DNA of 42,769 bases, taken from an uncultured Bacilli bacterium. GTDB lineage: Bacteria > Bacillota_I > Bacilli_A > RF39 > UBA660. Every line of letters starts with the position of its first letter. Position 1 is the first letter of the stretch. The stretch is from assembly GCA_944372195.1 (NCBI GenBank), contig CALVYK010000011.1, forward strand, positions 1 through 42,769, given 5' to 3'. Made by a program: the position numbers and the translations under genes. The notes under the pieces were generated by a model, which made no database searches, was not told the origin of the DNA, and worked only from the letters and a program-made list of their open reading frames with translations. Below are positions 19,546 to 26,965 of the stretch, one piece after another.

Positions 19546-20094
19546 TTATCTCTCCTTATCTATTATTTTTAAATAATCTAAATATGGATTATATCCTTGT
19601 TTAATTAAATAGCCGTTTTGTATGAAATATTCTTTGGGAATAGATTTACGTTTATTATTATCTAAAAAATTTTCCAATTTGTCAATTTCTAACAAATATG
19701 TTTCGTTATCAAGAATAAATCTAACAATAATGAATCCGATACCGCCACATTTTTTAATTTTTTTTAAATGATCTATTTGATGAGCATGAATATTAGCTAA
19801 AGGGAAATATTTTTTCCTTGTTTCTTTTGCTTCAAAATCGATATATTTTCCCTTATATATGCCATTATAATCAGTGGTCGAAGGAATCATAAAATGTGCT
19901 TCTTTTATAACAGCGTCTTTTCGATTTTTATAATCCACTTTATTAATTGTAATAGGAGTGGGTTTTTTATAGATAACTGCTATATCATTGTTACGATAAT
20001 AAAGATTAGTATCGTTTAATTCTTGTTCTAAAGTCATACCACGGTTACCAGCACTTATCTTAAATGTTTTTTTAATACCGTTTGGATAATTCAT
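19546..20094 (-). CDS. recU: Holliday junction resolvase RecU
   Basis: Cleaves Holliday junctions in recombination and chromosome segregation. The 182 residues include the family start MNYPNGIKK, GNRGMTLEQELNDTN near 16-30, and the nuclease core STTDYNGIYKGKYIDFEAK near 72-90, which holds the metal-binding Asp and the Glu-x-Lys pair. KEYFIQNGYLI is near the end. The start has GGTGAG at good distance and a TATAAT upstream. It is transcribed with ponA, an old pairing in Bacillota. Confidence 0.94.
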   Translation of the reverse strand: MNYPNGIKKTFKISAGNRGMTLEQELNDTNLYYRNNDIAVIYKKPTPITINKVDYKNRKDAVIKEAHFMIPSTTDYNGIYKGKYIDFEAKETRKKYFPLANIHAHQIDHLKKIKKCGGIGFIIVRFILDNETYLLEIDKLENFLDNNKRKSIPKEYFIQNGYLIKQGYNPYLDYLKIIDKER

Positions 20095-20110
20095 CTATCT
20101 CACCATTATC

Positions 20111-20139
20111 ATTATACTATATTTATAGAATAATTTAAA
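20111..20139 (-). promoter_or_regulatory. probable sigma-A promoter of recU-ponA
   Basis: On the minus strand TTTAAA (20134-20139), 17 bases, TATAAT (20111-20116). The -10 is perfect, the -35 matches four of six. Confidence 0.55.
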
Positions 20140-20212
20140 CTTATTTTGACATGTTTTGTCGAATTTAATGCATTATTTACATATATGTGATTTAATAAAA
20201 ATAGGTGAGATT

Positions 20213-20302
20213 ATGGATCATATAGAAAGTATTTTTAATAATATGATAGAGGATATTAAGTACATCAAATTAGCAACTTATTTTAAAAATATGAGGAAAT
20301 AA
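20213..20302 (+). CDS. putative 29-aa peptide
   Basis: A short ORF starting MDHIESIFNNMIEDIKYIKL and ending KNMRK, with TAGGTGAGATT before its ATG. A TTGACA at 20146-20151 lies upstream, but the best -10 (CATTAT at 20171-20176) is 19 bases away. No homologue is recognised. It ends six bases before the -35 of gpsB. It could be a real small amphipathic peptide or a chance ORF with a good ribosome site. Confidence 0.4.
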   Translation: MDHIESIFNNMIEDIKYIKLATYFKNMRK

Positions 20303-20307
20303 TTTGG

Positions 20308-20337
20308 TTGACAAAATATCCTTTTTTGTTATATAAT
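20308..20337 (+). promoter_or_regulatory. sigma-A promoter of gpsB (and probably rnpB)
   Basis: TTGACA (20308-20313) and TATAAT (20332-20337) are 18 bases apart; both boxes are perfect. No separate promoter for rnpB is evident. Confidence 0.8.
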
Positions 20338-20355
20338 TTATTCGGGTGATATTAG

Positions 20356-20685
20356 ATGTATCAAGATCGAATAATGTTGACTGTTAAAGATATATTTGAG
20401 AAAGAATTTAAGTTGGATACAAGGGGGTATCGTCCTCAAGAAGTAGATAAATTTTTAGATGTAATCATGCGTGATTATGAAGAATTTATGGCTATTAACA
20501 AAGAACTTTCTAATGAAATAAGAGATTTGACTAATGATAATATGAAATTAAAACAAGAAATTAGAAGTTTAAAAATGAAATTAGATATTTTAAAGGAAAA
20601 TGCCGATAGTGACTCTGGAAGTAATAGCGTCGATGTTTTAAAGAGATTATCTAATTTAGAAAAAATTATATATGGTAAAGAATAA
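20356..20685 (+). CDS. gpsB: cell division adaptor GpsB
   Basis: DivIVA-like coiled-coil protein that links PBP1 to the division and elongation machinery. The 109 residues have the GpsB head: LTVKDIFEKEFKLDTRGYRPQEVDKFLDVIMRDYEEF (residues ~8-44), containing the membrane- and PBP-binding surface, then a coiled coil to about 80, an acidic serine-rich linker (about 84-91), and a C-terminal helix (VLKRLSNLEKIIYG) that forms the trimer in relatives. GGTGATATTAG precedes the ATG. Its stop codon overlaps the first bases of RNase P RNA. ponA, whose product it binds in Bacillus, is nearby. Confidence 0.93.
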   Translation: MYQDRIMLTVKDIFEKEFKLDTRGYRPQEVDKFLDVIMRDYEEFMAINKELSNEIRDLTNDNMKLKQEIRSLKMKLDILKENADSDSGSNSVDVLKRLSNLEKIIYGKE

Positions 20686-21024
20686 TACTTGACAAACGCT
20701 GCATTTGATGTAGAGGAAAGTCCATGCTTGCACTATCCTGGGATGGTAGTAGTGATTGTGCATAGGGAAAAAATAACCTATGGTAGGTTTTGACCTAACG
20801 GCATCAAAATAGTCCTATAAGGATTAGATTAGATATAAAGTGCCACAGAAACGATGCTTCTAGTAATAGAAGAATGAAACGCGGTAAACCCCACAAGCAA
20901 GAAACCCAAATTATGGTAGGGGAGTTTAAATAAAGGAATTAAACTTTATTTAGAACCAATTTTATTGGTAGATAGATGTTTGTCGCTCTATTATATAGAG
21001 TACAGAACATGGCTTATAAGTATT
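20684..21024 (+). ncRNA. rnpB: RNase P RNA, Bacillus type (B)
   Basis: Catalytic RNA that trims tRNA 5' ends. Helix P1 is AATACTT (20684-20690) with AAGTATT (21018-21024). The two strands of P4 are seen as GAGGAAAGTCCATGC (20713-20727) and ACAGAACATGGCTTATA (21002-21018). Other landmarks are AAGTGCCACAGAAACG near 20838, AACGCGGTAAACCCC near 20878-20892, GAAACCCAAAT with GGTAGGGGA near 20911-20932, and GGTAGATAGATG near 20968. These match the Bacillus-class RNA in order. The 5' end overlaps the gpsB stop codon. A T-rich run follows the 3' end. Exact ends are inferred from P1. Confidence 0.95.
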
Positions 21025-21049
21025 ATTTTTTTTATTTATGAGGTGACTT

Positions 21050-21523
21050 ATGAAAGAAATAGGTGAAAAATTAAAAGAGGCTAGAGAAAGTATAGGTGTC
21101 TCTATTGAAGAAGCGGCCGAAGATTTAAAAATATCTGCTTCACAAATTATAGATATAGAAAATGGTAATGTAGAACATTTTCAAGATGTATTTAATTTAA
21201 AATATTTTATTAGAGACTACGCTAAATACTTAGGATTAAATAAAGAAGAAATTGTCGATGATTTTAATGAGTATTTGTTTGATTATACCTCTAAGCTATC
21301 TTTAGAGGACATAAAAAAAGAAAGTAAAAGTAAACAAGAAAATAAAATAAAATCGCCATATACTATTGAAAGAAAAAGTGAGAAAATATATCAAAATATT
21401 GTTTATATTGCAATTGTAGTTGTATTTTTGACAATTGTTGTATTACTTTATACAATAGTAAAAGATGATGATAAGAACAATGATAATTTAGTTTATGGAG
21501 GTATATATGAGTTTACCAAATAA
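21050..21523 (+). CDS. rodZ: short RodZ-like protein (HTH plus membrane segment)
   Basis: The 157 residues have an N-terminal helix-turn-helix of the RodZ type (IGEKLKEARESIGVSIEEAAEDL, then DIENGN near 37-42), a linker, a lysine-rich stretch and one membrane helix (about 122-143). RodZ links MreB filaments to the wall machinery. The usual extracytoplasmic DUF4115 domain is missing: only about 15 residues follow the helix. ATGAGGTGACTT gives a good ribosome site. It overlaps pgsA by 17 bases, as the ymfM-pgsA pair of Bacillus. The position just before pgsA supports RodZ over other membrane HTH proteins. Confidence 0.8.
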   Translation: MKEIGEKLKEARESIGVSIEEAAEDLKISASQIIDIENGNVEHFQDVFNLKYFIRDYAKYLGLNKEEIVDDFNEYLFDYTSKLSLEDIKKESKSKQENKIKSPYTIERKSEKIYQNIVYIAIVVVFLTIVVLLYTIVKDDDKNNDNLVYGGIYEFTK

Positions 21524-22097
21524 AATAACTAGCTTAAGAATTTTTATGACAGTTTTGATCGTTTTGATTTTAATTTTTCCATTTGATGCAGTTGGATTAA
21601 CCGCAACAAAATTATTTATAAATGAATCAATTGTCATTGATATTAAATATTTTATTGCCGGTGCATTGTTTATTTTAGCTTCATTGACTGATTTTTTAGA
21701 TGGCTATATAGCTAGAAAATATAATATGATTACGGATTTAGGAAAAATGTTAGATGCAATAGCTGATAAATTTTTAGTAAATTCTGTTTTGATTATATTG
21801 GCAAGTCAAGGATTAATTCATCCAATAATTCCTGTTATTGTAGTTACTAGAGATACAGTTGTTGATATTATTAAAATGATTGTTGGTAGCAAAAAAGAAG
21901 TTGTGGCTGCAATTAAATCAGGAAAGTTTAAAACAGCATTTTTAATGCTTGGTATAGTTTTAACATTATTTAATAATTTACCTTTTGAATTATATAATAT
22001 TAAAGTTTCTGATGTATTATTGATTATTGCTACTGTACTTAGTGTATATTCTGGAATGCAATACTATCAAATGAATAAAAAAATAATTTTAAGTTAA
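21507..22097 (+). CDS. pgsA: CDP-diacylglycerol--glycerol-3-phosphate 3-phosphatidyltransferase
   Basis: Makes phosphatidylglycerol phosphate in the membrane. From ATG 21507 it is 196 residues with several hydrophobic segments. The CDP-alcohol phosphatidyltransferase signature D-G-x2-A-R-x8-G-x3-D-x3-D is complete in DFLDGYIARKY...DLGKMLDAIADKF (about residues 68-95). The upstream in-frame ATG at 21495 is rejected because GGAGG lies between it and 21507. Gene order rodZ-pgsA-recA-rny matches Bacillus except that cinA is absent. Confidence 0.93.
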   Translation: MSLPNKITSLRIFMTVLIVLILIFPFDAVGLTATKLFINESIVIDIKYFIAGALFILASLTDFLDGYIARKYNMITDLGKMLDAIADKFLVNSVLIILASQGLIHPIIPVIVVTRDTVVDIIKMIVGSKKEVVAAIKSGKFKTAFLMLGIVLTLFNNLPFELYNIKVSDVLLIIATVLSVYSGMQYYQMNKKIILS

Positions 22098-22109
22098 ATT
22101 ATTTTTTTT
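22078..22109 (+). terminator. probable terminator after pgsA
   Basis: A 12-bp stem of A-U pairs only (22078-22089 with 22096-22107) with a six-base loop and a T run. The pgsA stop overlaps the loop and second arm. Stability is lower than that of the GC-containing hairpins. Confidence 0.5.
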
Positions 22110-22116
22110 ACAGTAA

Positions 22117-22144
22117 AATACAAAAATTTGTTCGTATTTGTATT
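22117..22144 (+). promoter_or_regulatory. inverted repeat upstream of recA, candidate operator
   Basis: AATACAAA (22117-22124) and TTTGTATT (22137-22144) are perfect inverted arms around a 12-base spacer containing GTTCG. The right arm overlaps the first bases of the recA -35 box. A CGAAC half site (minus strand, 22130-22134) recalls the LexA box of Bacillota, but the second half is poor. Confidence 0.35.
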
Positions 22145-22171
22145 GACTTTTGTTTTTTTTTAGTTTATAAT
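22143..22171 (+). promoter_or_regulatory. sigma-A promoter of recA
   Basis: TTGACT (22143-22148) and TATAAT (22166-22171) are 17 bases apart, about 33 bases before the ATG. Confidence 0.85.
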
Positions 22172-22203
22172 GTGAATGTAGGAGTTAAAATTAGGAGGAA
22201 ATT

Positions 22204-23217
22204 ATGACAAAAAGTAATGATAAAACATTAGATCAAGTTTTACAAGATATTGAAAAACAATTTGGTAAAGGCTCTGTTATGAAATTAGGTTCTAATGAAG
22301 TTAGACAAATAGATGTTATTCCAAGTGGTTCAATAGCTTTAGATATGATATTAGGAATAGGTGGATACCCAAAAGGAAGAATTATTGAAATATATGGCCC
22401 AGAATCAAGTGGAAAAACAACTTTTGCTTTACATGCCATAGCTGAGGCTCAAAAATTAGGTGGAAGAGTTGCTTTTATTGATGCTGAAAATTCATTAGAT
22501 CCCCAATATGCTCAAAAATTAGGTGTTAATATAGATGAATTATTATTATCTCAACCAGATAATGGTGAACAAGCACTAGAAATATGTGAAGCATTAGTTA
22601 GAAGTGGAGCTATTAGTGTCATTGTTATCGACTCAGTAGCCGCATTGGTACCACAAGCTGAAATAGAAGGTGAGATGGGCGATTCTCATGTCGGATTACA
22701 GGCAAGACTTATGAGTCAAGCATTACGTAAATTAGCAGGTGTTATAAATAAGACAAATACTATTGCTATATTTATTAATCAATTAAGAGAAAAAGTAGGA
22801 GTCATGTTTGGAAATCCAGAAGTAACTCCGGGTGGAAGAGCTTTAAAATTTTATTCTTCAATTAGATTAGAGATAAGAAGAGCAGAGCAATTAAAAATAG
22901 GTACCGATATAGTTGGAAATAAAACTACTATTAAAGTTGTTAAAAACAAAATGGCTCCACCATTTAAATCATGTACAGTTGATATAATGTATGGTGAGGG
23001 TGTATCTCACGAAGGCGAATTAGTTGATTTAGCAACTGAAGCAAACATTATTGAAAAAAGTGGTGCTTGGTATTCGTATAAAGGAGAAAAAATTGGTCAA
23101 GGTAAAGAAAATGTTAAAGAATTGTTAAAGAAAAATAAAGATTTAGCTAATGAGATAGAAGATAAAGTTAGAGTACATTATGGATTAAAAAAAGAGACAA
23201 AAAAGGACGTCAAATGA
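22204..23217 (+). CDS. recA: recombinase RecA
   Basis: Strand-exchange ATPase that also triggers SOS. The 337 residues are near the family norm. Walker A is GPESSGKTT near 60-68, Walker B is [10 protein letters not shown] near 134-143, and the L1/L2 loops are indicated by [22 protein letters not shown] (in part) near 150-171 and [22 protein letters not shown] near 190-211. [13 protein letters not shown] is also clear. AGGAGG precedes the ATG. The C-terminal tail is lysine-rich where many RecA tails are acidic. It ends head-on with herA through a shared hairpin. Confidence 0.98.
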   Translation: MTKSNDKTLDQVLQDIEKQFGKGSVMKLGSNEVRQIDVIPSGSIALDMILGIGGYPKGRIIEIYGPESSGKTTFALHAIAEAQKLGGRVAFIDAENSLDPQYAQKLGVNIDELLLSQPDNGEQALEICEALVRSGAISVIVIDSVAALVPQAEIEGEMGDSHVGLQARLMSQALRKLAGVINKTNTIAIFINQLREKVGVMFGNPEVTPGGRALKFYSSIRLEIRRAEQLKIGTDIVGNKTTIKVVKNKMAPPFKSCTVDIMYGEGVSHEGELVDLATEANIIEKSGAWYSYKGEKIGQGKENVKELLKKNKDLANEIEDKVRVHYGLKKETKKDVK

Positions 23218-23226
23218 TGTCCTTTT
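23201..23226. terminator. bidirectional terminator between recA and herA
   Basis: A 10-bp stem with one G-U pair (23201-23210 with 23217-23226). The recA stop (23215-23217) and the herA stop (complement of 23225-23227) both overlap it. The T run is longer on the minus strand side. Confidence 0.7.
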
Positions 23227-24970
23227 ACCATGTTCCTAAAATATTACAGTTACTACTTTCTGGCATTGGATTTGGCATTTGCATTTTTACAATCATAGGT
23301 ATTTTAAATGCTCTACCAAAGGCCATACAAGTACCAGGTTGTAAACTTTTTTGTTTTTCAACTATATCCATACTAATATTTGGTAACATTTTTTGAATAT
23401 ATTCAACATCTAATGGATGAGTTATCTTAAATATTAAGAAATTAGCCATTTGTGATATAACAGTATCAGATAATTCAACTGGTCTTTGAGAAATTAAATC
23501 TAATATAAGACCATATTTTCTTCCTTCTTTGGCTACACGATCAAATATGTTGTAACCTATTAAGAAAGTATCATTATCTCTTTGAACATATCTATGAGCT
23601 TCTTCTAAGAATATATGGAATGGGATAGTAGCACGATTACTCATACCTTTAACATAATTGAATAATAATTTGGTATATGCTTTAGTTACAAATTTAGCAA
23701 ACCAATCTTCAACATCTTCTAAATTAAAGTTAACAATTTGAGCTTTTCGATTATTACTTGTTATCAAACTAGCTATGAATTGGTCTTTAGTCATGAATTG
23801 TGGAACAGCAAAATATCTTGAATATTCGCTAATTAAGATAGAGTGTAATCTAACTTTTAATGCAATAGCACCACTATAGACTTTTTCATTGCGCAATAAT
23901 CCTTCTGATATTAAAGTGAAATTTAGAGCTTTTTCTAAATCTTCAAGAGTAAAATAGTTAATATTTTTTTCTTCGTACTGATCTAAGCTTTCATCAATAA
24001 AACTTGAAACATATTCTGATAATAAAACACTTTCCGAAAAATTGTCTTTATCATTAATTAAAAAACATTCTCTAAATTTTCTAGTATATCCAACACCTTG
24101 AACGACAGCTTCTGGATTAAATTGAGGTGTAGAGCAAGAATTAAATATGGCAAATACATCATTTCTTTTACTACTAGCACTTTGATTAGTATATAAAATA
24201 GTCATAATAGCTTTAGCTATTAAATGATTTTTATATTTTAAAGACATATCATCATTTGATGCAAATATTTTAACTAATTTTACCATTCTTTCAATAATTG
24301 GTAATTGTGAATGATCATCAGCACTTAATAAAATTGCAAAGTCGTCATTATCTAATAACCAAAGTGGTATTTGTAAAGGTTGTCCATTTGTATCTAATTT
24401 ATTAGTAGTATAATATTTAAATTGATAATTTGGATTAATTTGGCTAAAATTGGTAAATGCATTGTGATATTCACCATATGCATCAAATATAAATATATTT
24501 GCTTTATATGGCTGAAAATTAGGGTTAGCAAATACATTTTGTAGTAATCTTGCTACACCACATGATTTACCAGAACCACTATTACCAAATATTGCCAAAT
24601 GATTAGAAAATAAATCATTAATATTTACCATAATTGGATAATTATCATATAATGCACTGGTACCTAACATGAATGTTTCTTTGCTATTTTCTCCCACTAT
24701 TATTTTTAATTCTTCAGCATTAATCATCCGAACTTTAGCTTCCATGGTTGGTTTTCTTATAACACCGCCAACAAATTGATTATTTACAATTTCTCCTAAA
24801 AATCTAATTCTTATTAAATCTTTATTAATATCGTCAATTTCTCCTAAAACTTTTTTGTTTGTATCTTCAAAAATAACATGCATGTTCATTATACTAGTTG
24901 GTATTTTAATATTTTGAGGGACTTGAACATTCGCACTATTATTACTTATATATACTATTTTTCCTAACAT
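23225..24970 (-). CDS. HerA-like HAS-barrel ATPase
   Basis: The 581 residues form a FtsK/HerA-type hexameric DNA-pumping ATPase. The first ~95 residues look like a HAS beta-barrel. Walker A is IFGNSGSGKS near 133-142, followed by NIFIFDAYGEYHNAF, and Walker B lies near 465-475 as FHIFLEEAHRYV. A sensor-like LDLISQRP follows, and the C-terminus has PGTCMAFGRAFKIP as in the DUF87 family. In archaea HerA works with nuclease NurA in end resection; no NurA or other partner gene is next to it here. AAGGGTG precedes the ATG and a TATAAT (25000-25005, minus strand) stands upstream. Its role could be resection, segregation or defence. Confidence 0.87.
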   Translation of the reverse strand: MLGKIVYISNNSANVQVPQNIKIPTSIMNMHVIFEDTNKKVLGEIDDINKDLIRIRFLGEIVNNQFVGGVIRKPTMEAKVRMINAEELKIIVGENSKETFMLGTSALYDNYPIMVNINDLFSNHLAIFGNSGSGKSCGVARLLQNVFANPNFQPYKANIFIFDAYGEYHNAFTNFSQINPNYQFKYYTTNKLDTNGQPLQIPLWLLDNDDFAILLSADDHSQLPIIERMVKLVKIFASNDDMSLKYKNHLIAKAIMTILYTNQSASSKRNDVFAIFNSCSTPQFNPEAVVQGVGYTRKFRECFLINDKDNFSESVLLSEYVSSFIDESLDQYEEKNINYFTLEDLEKALNFTLISEGLLRNEKVYSGAIALKVRLHSILISEYSRYFAVPQFMTKDQFIASLITSNNRKAQIVNFNLEDVEDWFAKFVTKAYTKLLFNYVKGMSNRATIPFHIFLEEAHRYVQRDNDTFLIGYNIFDRVAKEGRKYGLILDLISQRPVELSDTVISQMANFLIFKITHPLDVEYIQKMLPNISMDIVEKQKSLQPGTCMAFGRAFKIPMIVKMQMPNPMPESSNCNILGTW

Positions 24971-25039
24971 AATTATTTCACCCTTCTATTCTAGAAATAA
25001 TTATACAATATTTTAGGAAAAAAATCTACTATTTTTTGC

Positions 25040-25068
25040 TTGACTTATCGTTGTTTAAATATTAAAAT
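25040..25068 (+). promoter_or_regulatory. sigma-A promoter of rny
   Basis: TTGACT (25040-25045) and TAAAAT (25063-25068) are 17 bases apart. Confidence 0.75.
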
Positions 25069-25107
25069 AGTAATAGAGTGAGTAACTCTAGAAAGTGGAG
25101 GTAATAT

Positions 25108-26661
25108 ATGAATGATGTTATACTCTCCATTTTATTTATAATATTGGGACTTTTTGTCGGGATCATAATAATGATTGTACTAAATTATATTAATAACAGT
25201 TTATCAGATAAAAAAGCTGAATCAATAATCGATAAAGCTAACAAAGAAGCTGATAAAATAAAAAGAAATTATTTATTAGATGCTAAAGAAGAAGCACATA
25301 AATTAAAAATAGAAACTGAAAGAGAAGTAAAAGAAAAGAAAAATGAAATAAAAGAATCTGAAGAAAGATTACTTTTAAGGGAAAGTAATATTGATAAAAG
25401 AGACCAAACATTACAAAATCGAGAACAGATGTTAGAAGAAAGAGAAAATAATTTAGTAAATAAACAAAGAGAAATTCAAAAAGAACAAGATAAAGTGGAG
25501 GATATTAAAAAACAACAAGTTGAATTGTTAGAAAAAATAGCAGGATATTCTAAAAATGAAGCCAGAGATTTAGTACTTAAAAAAGTAGAAGAGATGATGA
25601 ATTTAGAAATTGCTGCTTATATCAAAGATAGGGAAGTAGAAGCAAAGTTAGAAGTTGATAAAAAAGCTAAGAGCTTATTAATAAGCTCTATGCAAAAGTA
25701 TGCTGGTGATGTAGCTGGAGATCAAACTGTTACTGTCGTTAATTTGCCAAGTGATGATATGAAGGGCAGATTAATAGGTAGAGAAGGTAGAAATATTAGA
25801 TCTATTGAAGCTGTAACAGGCGTTGATTTAATAATAGATGATACCCCAGAAGCTATTGTTTTATCAAGTTTTGATCCATATCGAAGAGAAATTGCAAGAG
25901 TTGCAATTGAAGCTTTGATCAAAGACGGAAGAATTCACCCTGGAAGAATCGAAGAAATATATGATAAAACAGTAAAGGAAATGAAATTAAAATTATTAGA
26001 ATACGGAGAAGAGGCTTTATTTGAATTAGGCATAACTAAAGTTGATCCAGAATTACAAGAATTATTAGGTAAATTAAATTTTAGAACAAGTTTTGGGCAA
26101 AATGCTTTAAGGCATTCAATTGAAGTCGCTCATTTGGCTGGTATTATGGCTGGTGAATTAGGTGAAAATGTTGCTTTAGCTAAAAGAGCTGGATTATTCC
26201 ACGACATTGGCAAAGCAATCGATCATGAAGTAGAAGGATCACATGTTGATTTAGGTGCTGCTTTAGCTAAAAAATATAAAGAAAATGACATTGTAATTAA
26301 TGCCATTGAATCACATCATGGTGATAAAGATGCAACAAGTGTTATCTCTGTTTTAGTTGCTATAGCTGATGCTTTATCAGCATCACGGCCTGGTGCTAGA
26401 AACGATTCATTAGAAAATTATGTTCAAAGATTACAAGAATTGGAAAGCATTGGAAATGAAATGCCAGGTGTAGAAAAATCATACGCTATGCAAGCTGGTA
26501 GAGAGTTAAGAGTAATTGTTAAGCCTGATAAAATTGATGATGCTGCTAGTTATAAAGTAGCGCGTGATATTAAAAATAAAATTGAGGAAACTTTACAATA
26601 TCCAGGAACTATTAAAGTTATTGTAATTAGAGAAACAAGGGCGCAAGAAGAAGCAAAATAG
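25108..26661 (+). CDS. rny: ribonuclease Y
   Basis: Membrane-anchored endoribonuclease that starts mRNA decay. The 517 residues match the family. Order: N-terminal membrane helix (about 4-28), long charged coiled coil (about 35-180), a KH RNA-binding domain with [15 protein letters not shown] near 212-226, and the HD phosphohydrolase domain with [10 protein letters not shown] and [12 protein letters not shown] near 363-374. GGAGG stands before the ATG. The recA-rny order of Bacillus is retained with herA inserted on the other strand. Confidence 0.97.
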   Translation: MNDVILSILFIILGLFVGIIIMIVLNYINNSLSDKKAESIIDKANKEADKIKRNYLLDAKEEAHKLKIETEREVKEKKNEIKESEERLLLRESNIDKRDQTLQNREQMLEERENNLVNKQREIQKEQDKVEDIKKQQVELLEKIAGYSKNEARDLVLKKVEEMMNLEIAAYIKDREVEAKLEVDKKAKSLLISSMQKYAGDVAGDQTVTVVNLPSDDMKGRLIGREGRNIRSIEAVTGVDLIIDDTPEAIVLSSFDPYRREIARVAIEALIKDGRIHPGRIEEIYDKTVKEMKLKLLEYGEEALFELGITKVDPELQELLGKLNFRTSFGQNALRHSIEVAHLAGIMAGELGENVALAKRAGLFHDIGKAIDHEVEGSHVDLGAALAKKYKENDIVINAIESHHGDKDATSVISVLVAIADALSASRPGARNDSLENYVQRLQELESIGNEMPGVEKSYAMQAGRELRVIVKPDKIDDAASYKVARDIKNKIEETLQYPGTIKVIVIRETRAQEEAK

Positions 26662-26685
26662 TAGAAATTAATCTACTATTTTTTT
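26655..26685. terminator. terminator after rny, shared with the 67-aa gene
   Basis: An 11-bp stem AAAATAGTAGA/TCTACTATTTT with a six-base loop and seven T. The rny stop lies in the left arm and the stop of the convergent gene abuts the right arm. It is stronger in the rny direction. Confidence 0.75.
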
Positions 26686-26887
26686 ATCGATAATATGGTC
26701 CATAGTATGGATATGGTAGATAAGGATAAATTGGACGGTTATATGGTGGACGCCAGAAATTAGGCGCTAAAGCTGCTCCAGTAACTCCCCCTAATAAAAA
26801 TGGAAATACAAATCCACCAACAAATCTTTCATCAGTTGGATATTGTGAATTATTTTTATAATTCATATTTTGATAATTAGGATACAT
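26684..26887 (-). CDS. small Tyr/Pro/Asn-rich protein, possible spore coat component
   Basis: The 67 residues have an N-terminal part rich in Asn and Tyr (MYPNYQNMNYKNNSQYPTDE), a hydrophobic glycine-rich middle (RFVGGFVFPFLLGGVTGAAL) and a C-terminus made largely of Tyr and Pro. Such composition is usual for small spore coat proteins, but I do not recognise a family. AAGGAG precedes the ATG. A site of the sigma-K form lies just upstream, which would place expression late in the mother cell. It is divergent from the deacetylase-like gene at 26966, sharing an 78-base gap. Confidence 0.72.
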   Translation of the reverse strand: MYPNYQNMNYKNNSQYPTDERFVGGFVFPFLLGGVTGAALAPNFWRPPYNRPIYPYLPYPYYGPYYR

Positions 26888-26906
26888 AATAAAACTCCTT
26901 TCAATT

Positions 26907-26933
26907 TAGTCTATGAAATATAGAAAAAAAAGT
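26907..26933 (-). promoter_or_regulatory. putative sigma-K promoter of the 67-aa gene
   Basis: On the minus strand AC (26932-26933), 16 bases, CATAGACTA (26907-26915). This is the same architecture as before spoVIF and gerE. The predicted start near 26902 leaves the AAGGAG ribosome site intact. Confidence 0.5.
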
Positions 26934-26965
26934 GAAATGTTTCATATATTTAAATAGGTGAAAAA

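Noticed and set aside
19195..19572. 125-codon plus-strand ORF antisense to the ponA start
   Set aside because: Its hydrophobic content mirrors the membrane segments of ponA on the other strand; no ribosome site or promoter supports it.
23214..23396. 60-codon plus-strand ORF at the end of recA
   Set aside because: It lies entirely within the recA terminator and antisense to herA, has no ribosome site, and is a shadow of herA.
26943..26952. CATATATTTA before the deacetylase-like gene
   Set aside because: The -10 is identical to that of spoIVA, but the upstream position is an A run without an ATA/TAAA core, and it overlaps the opposite sigma-K site.
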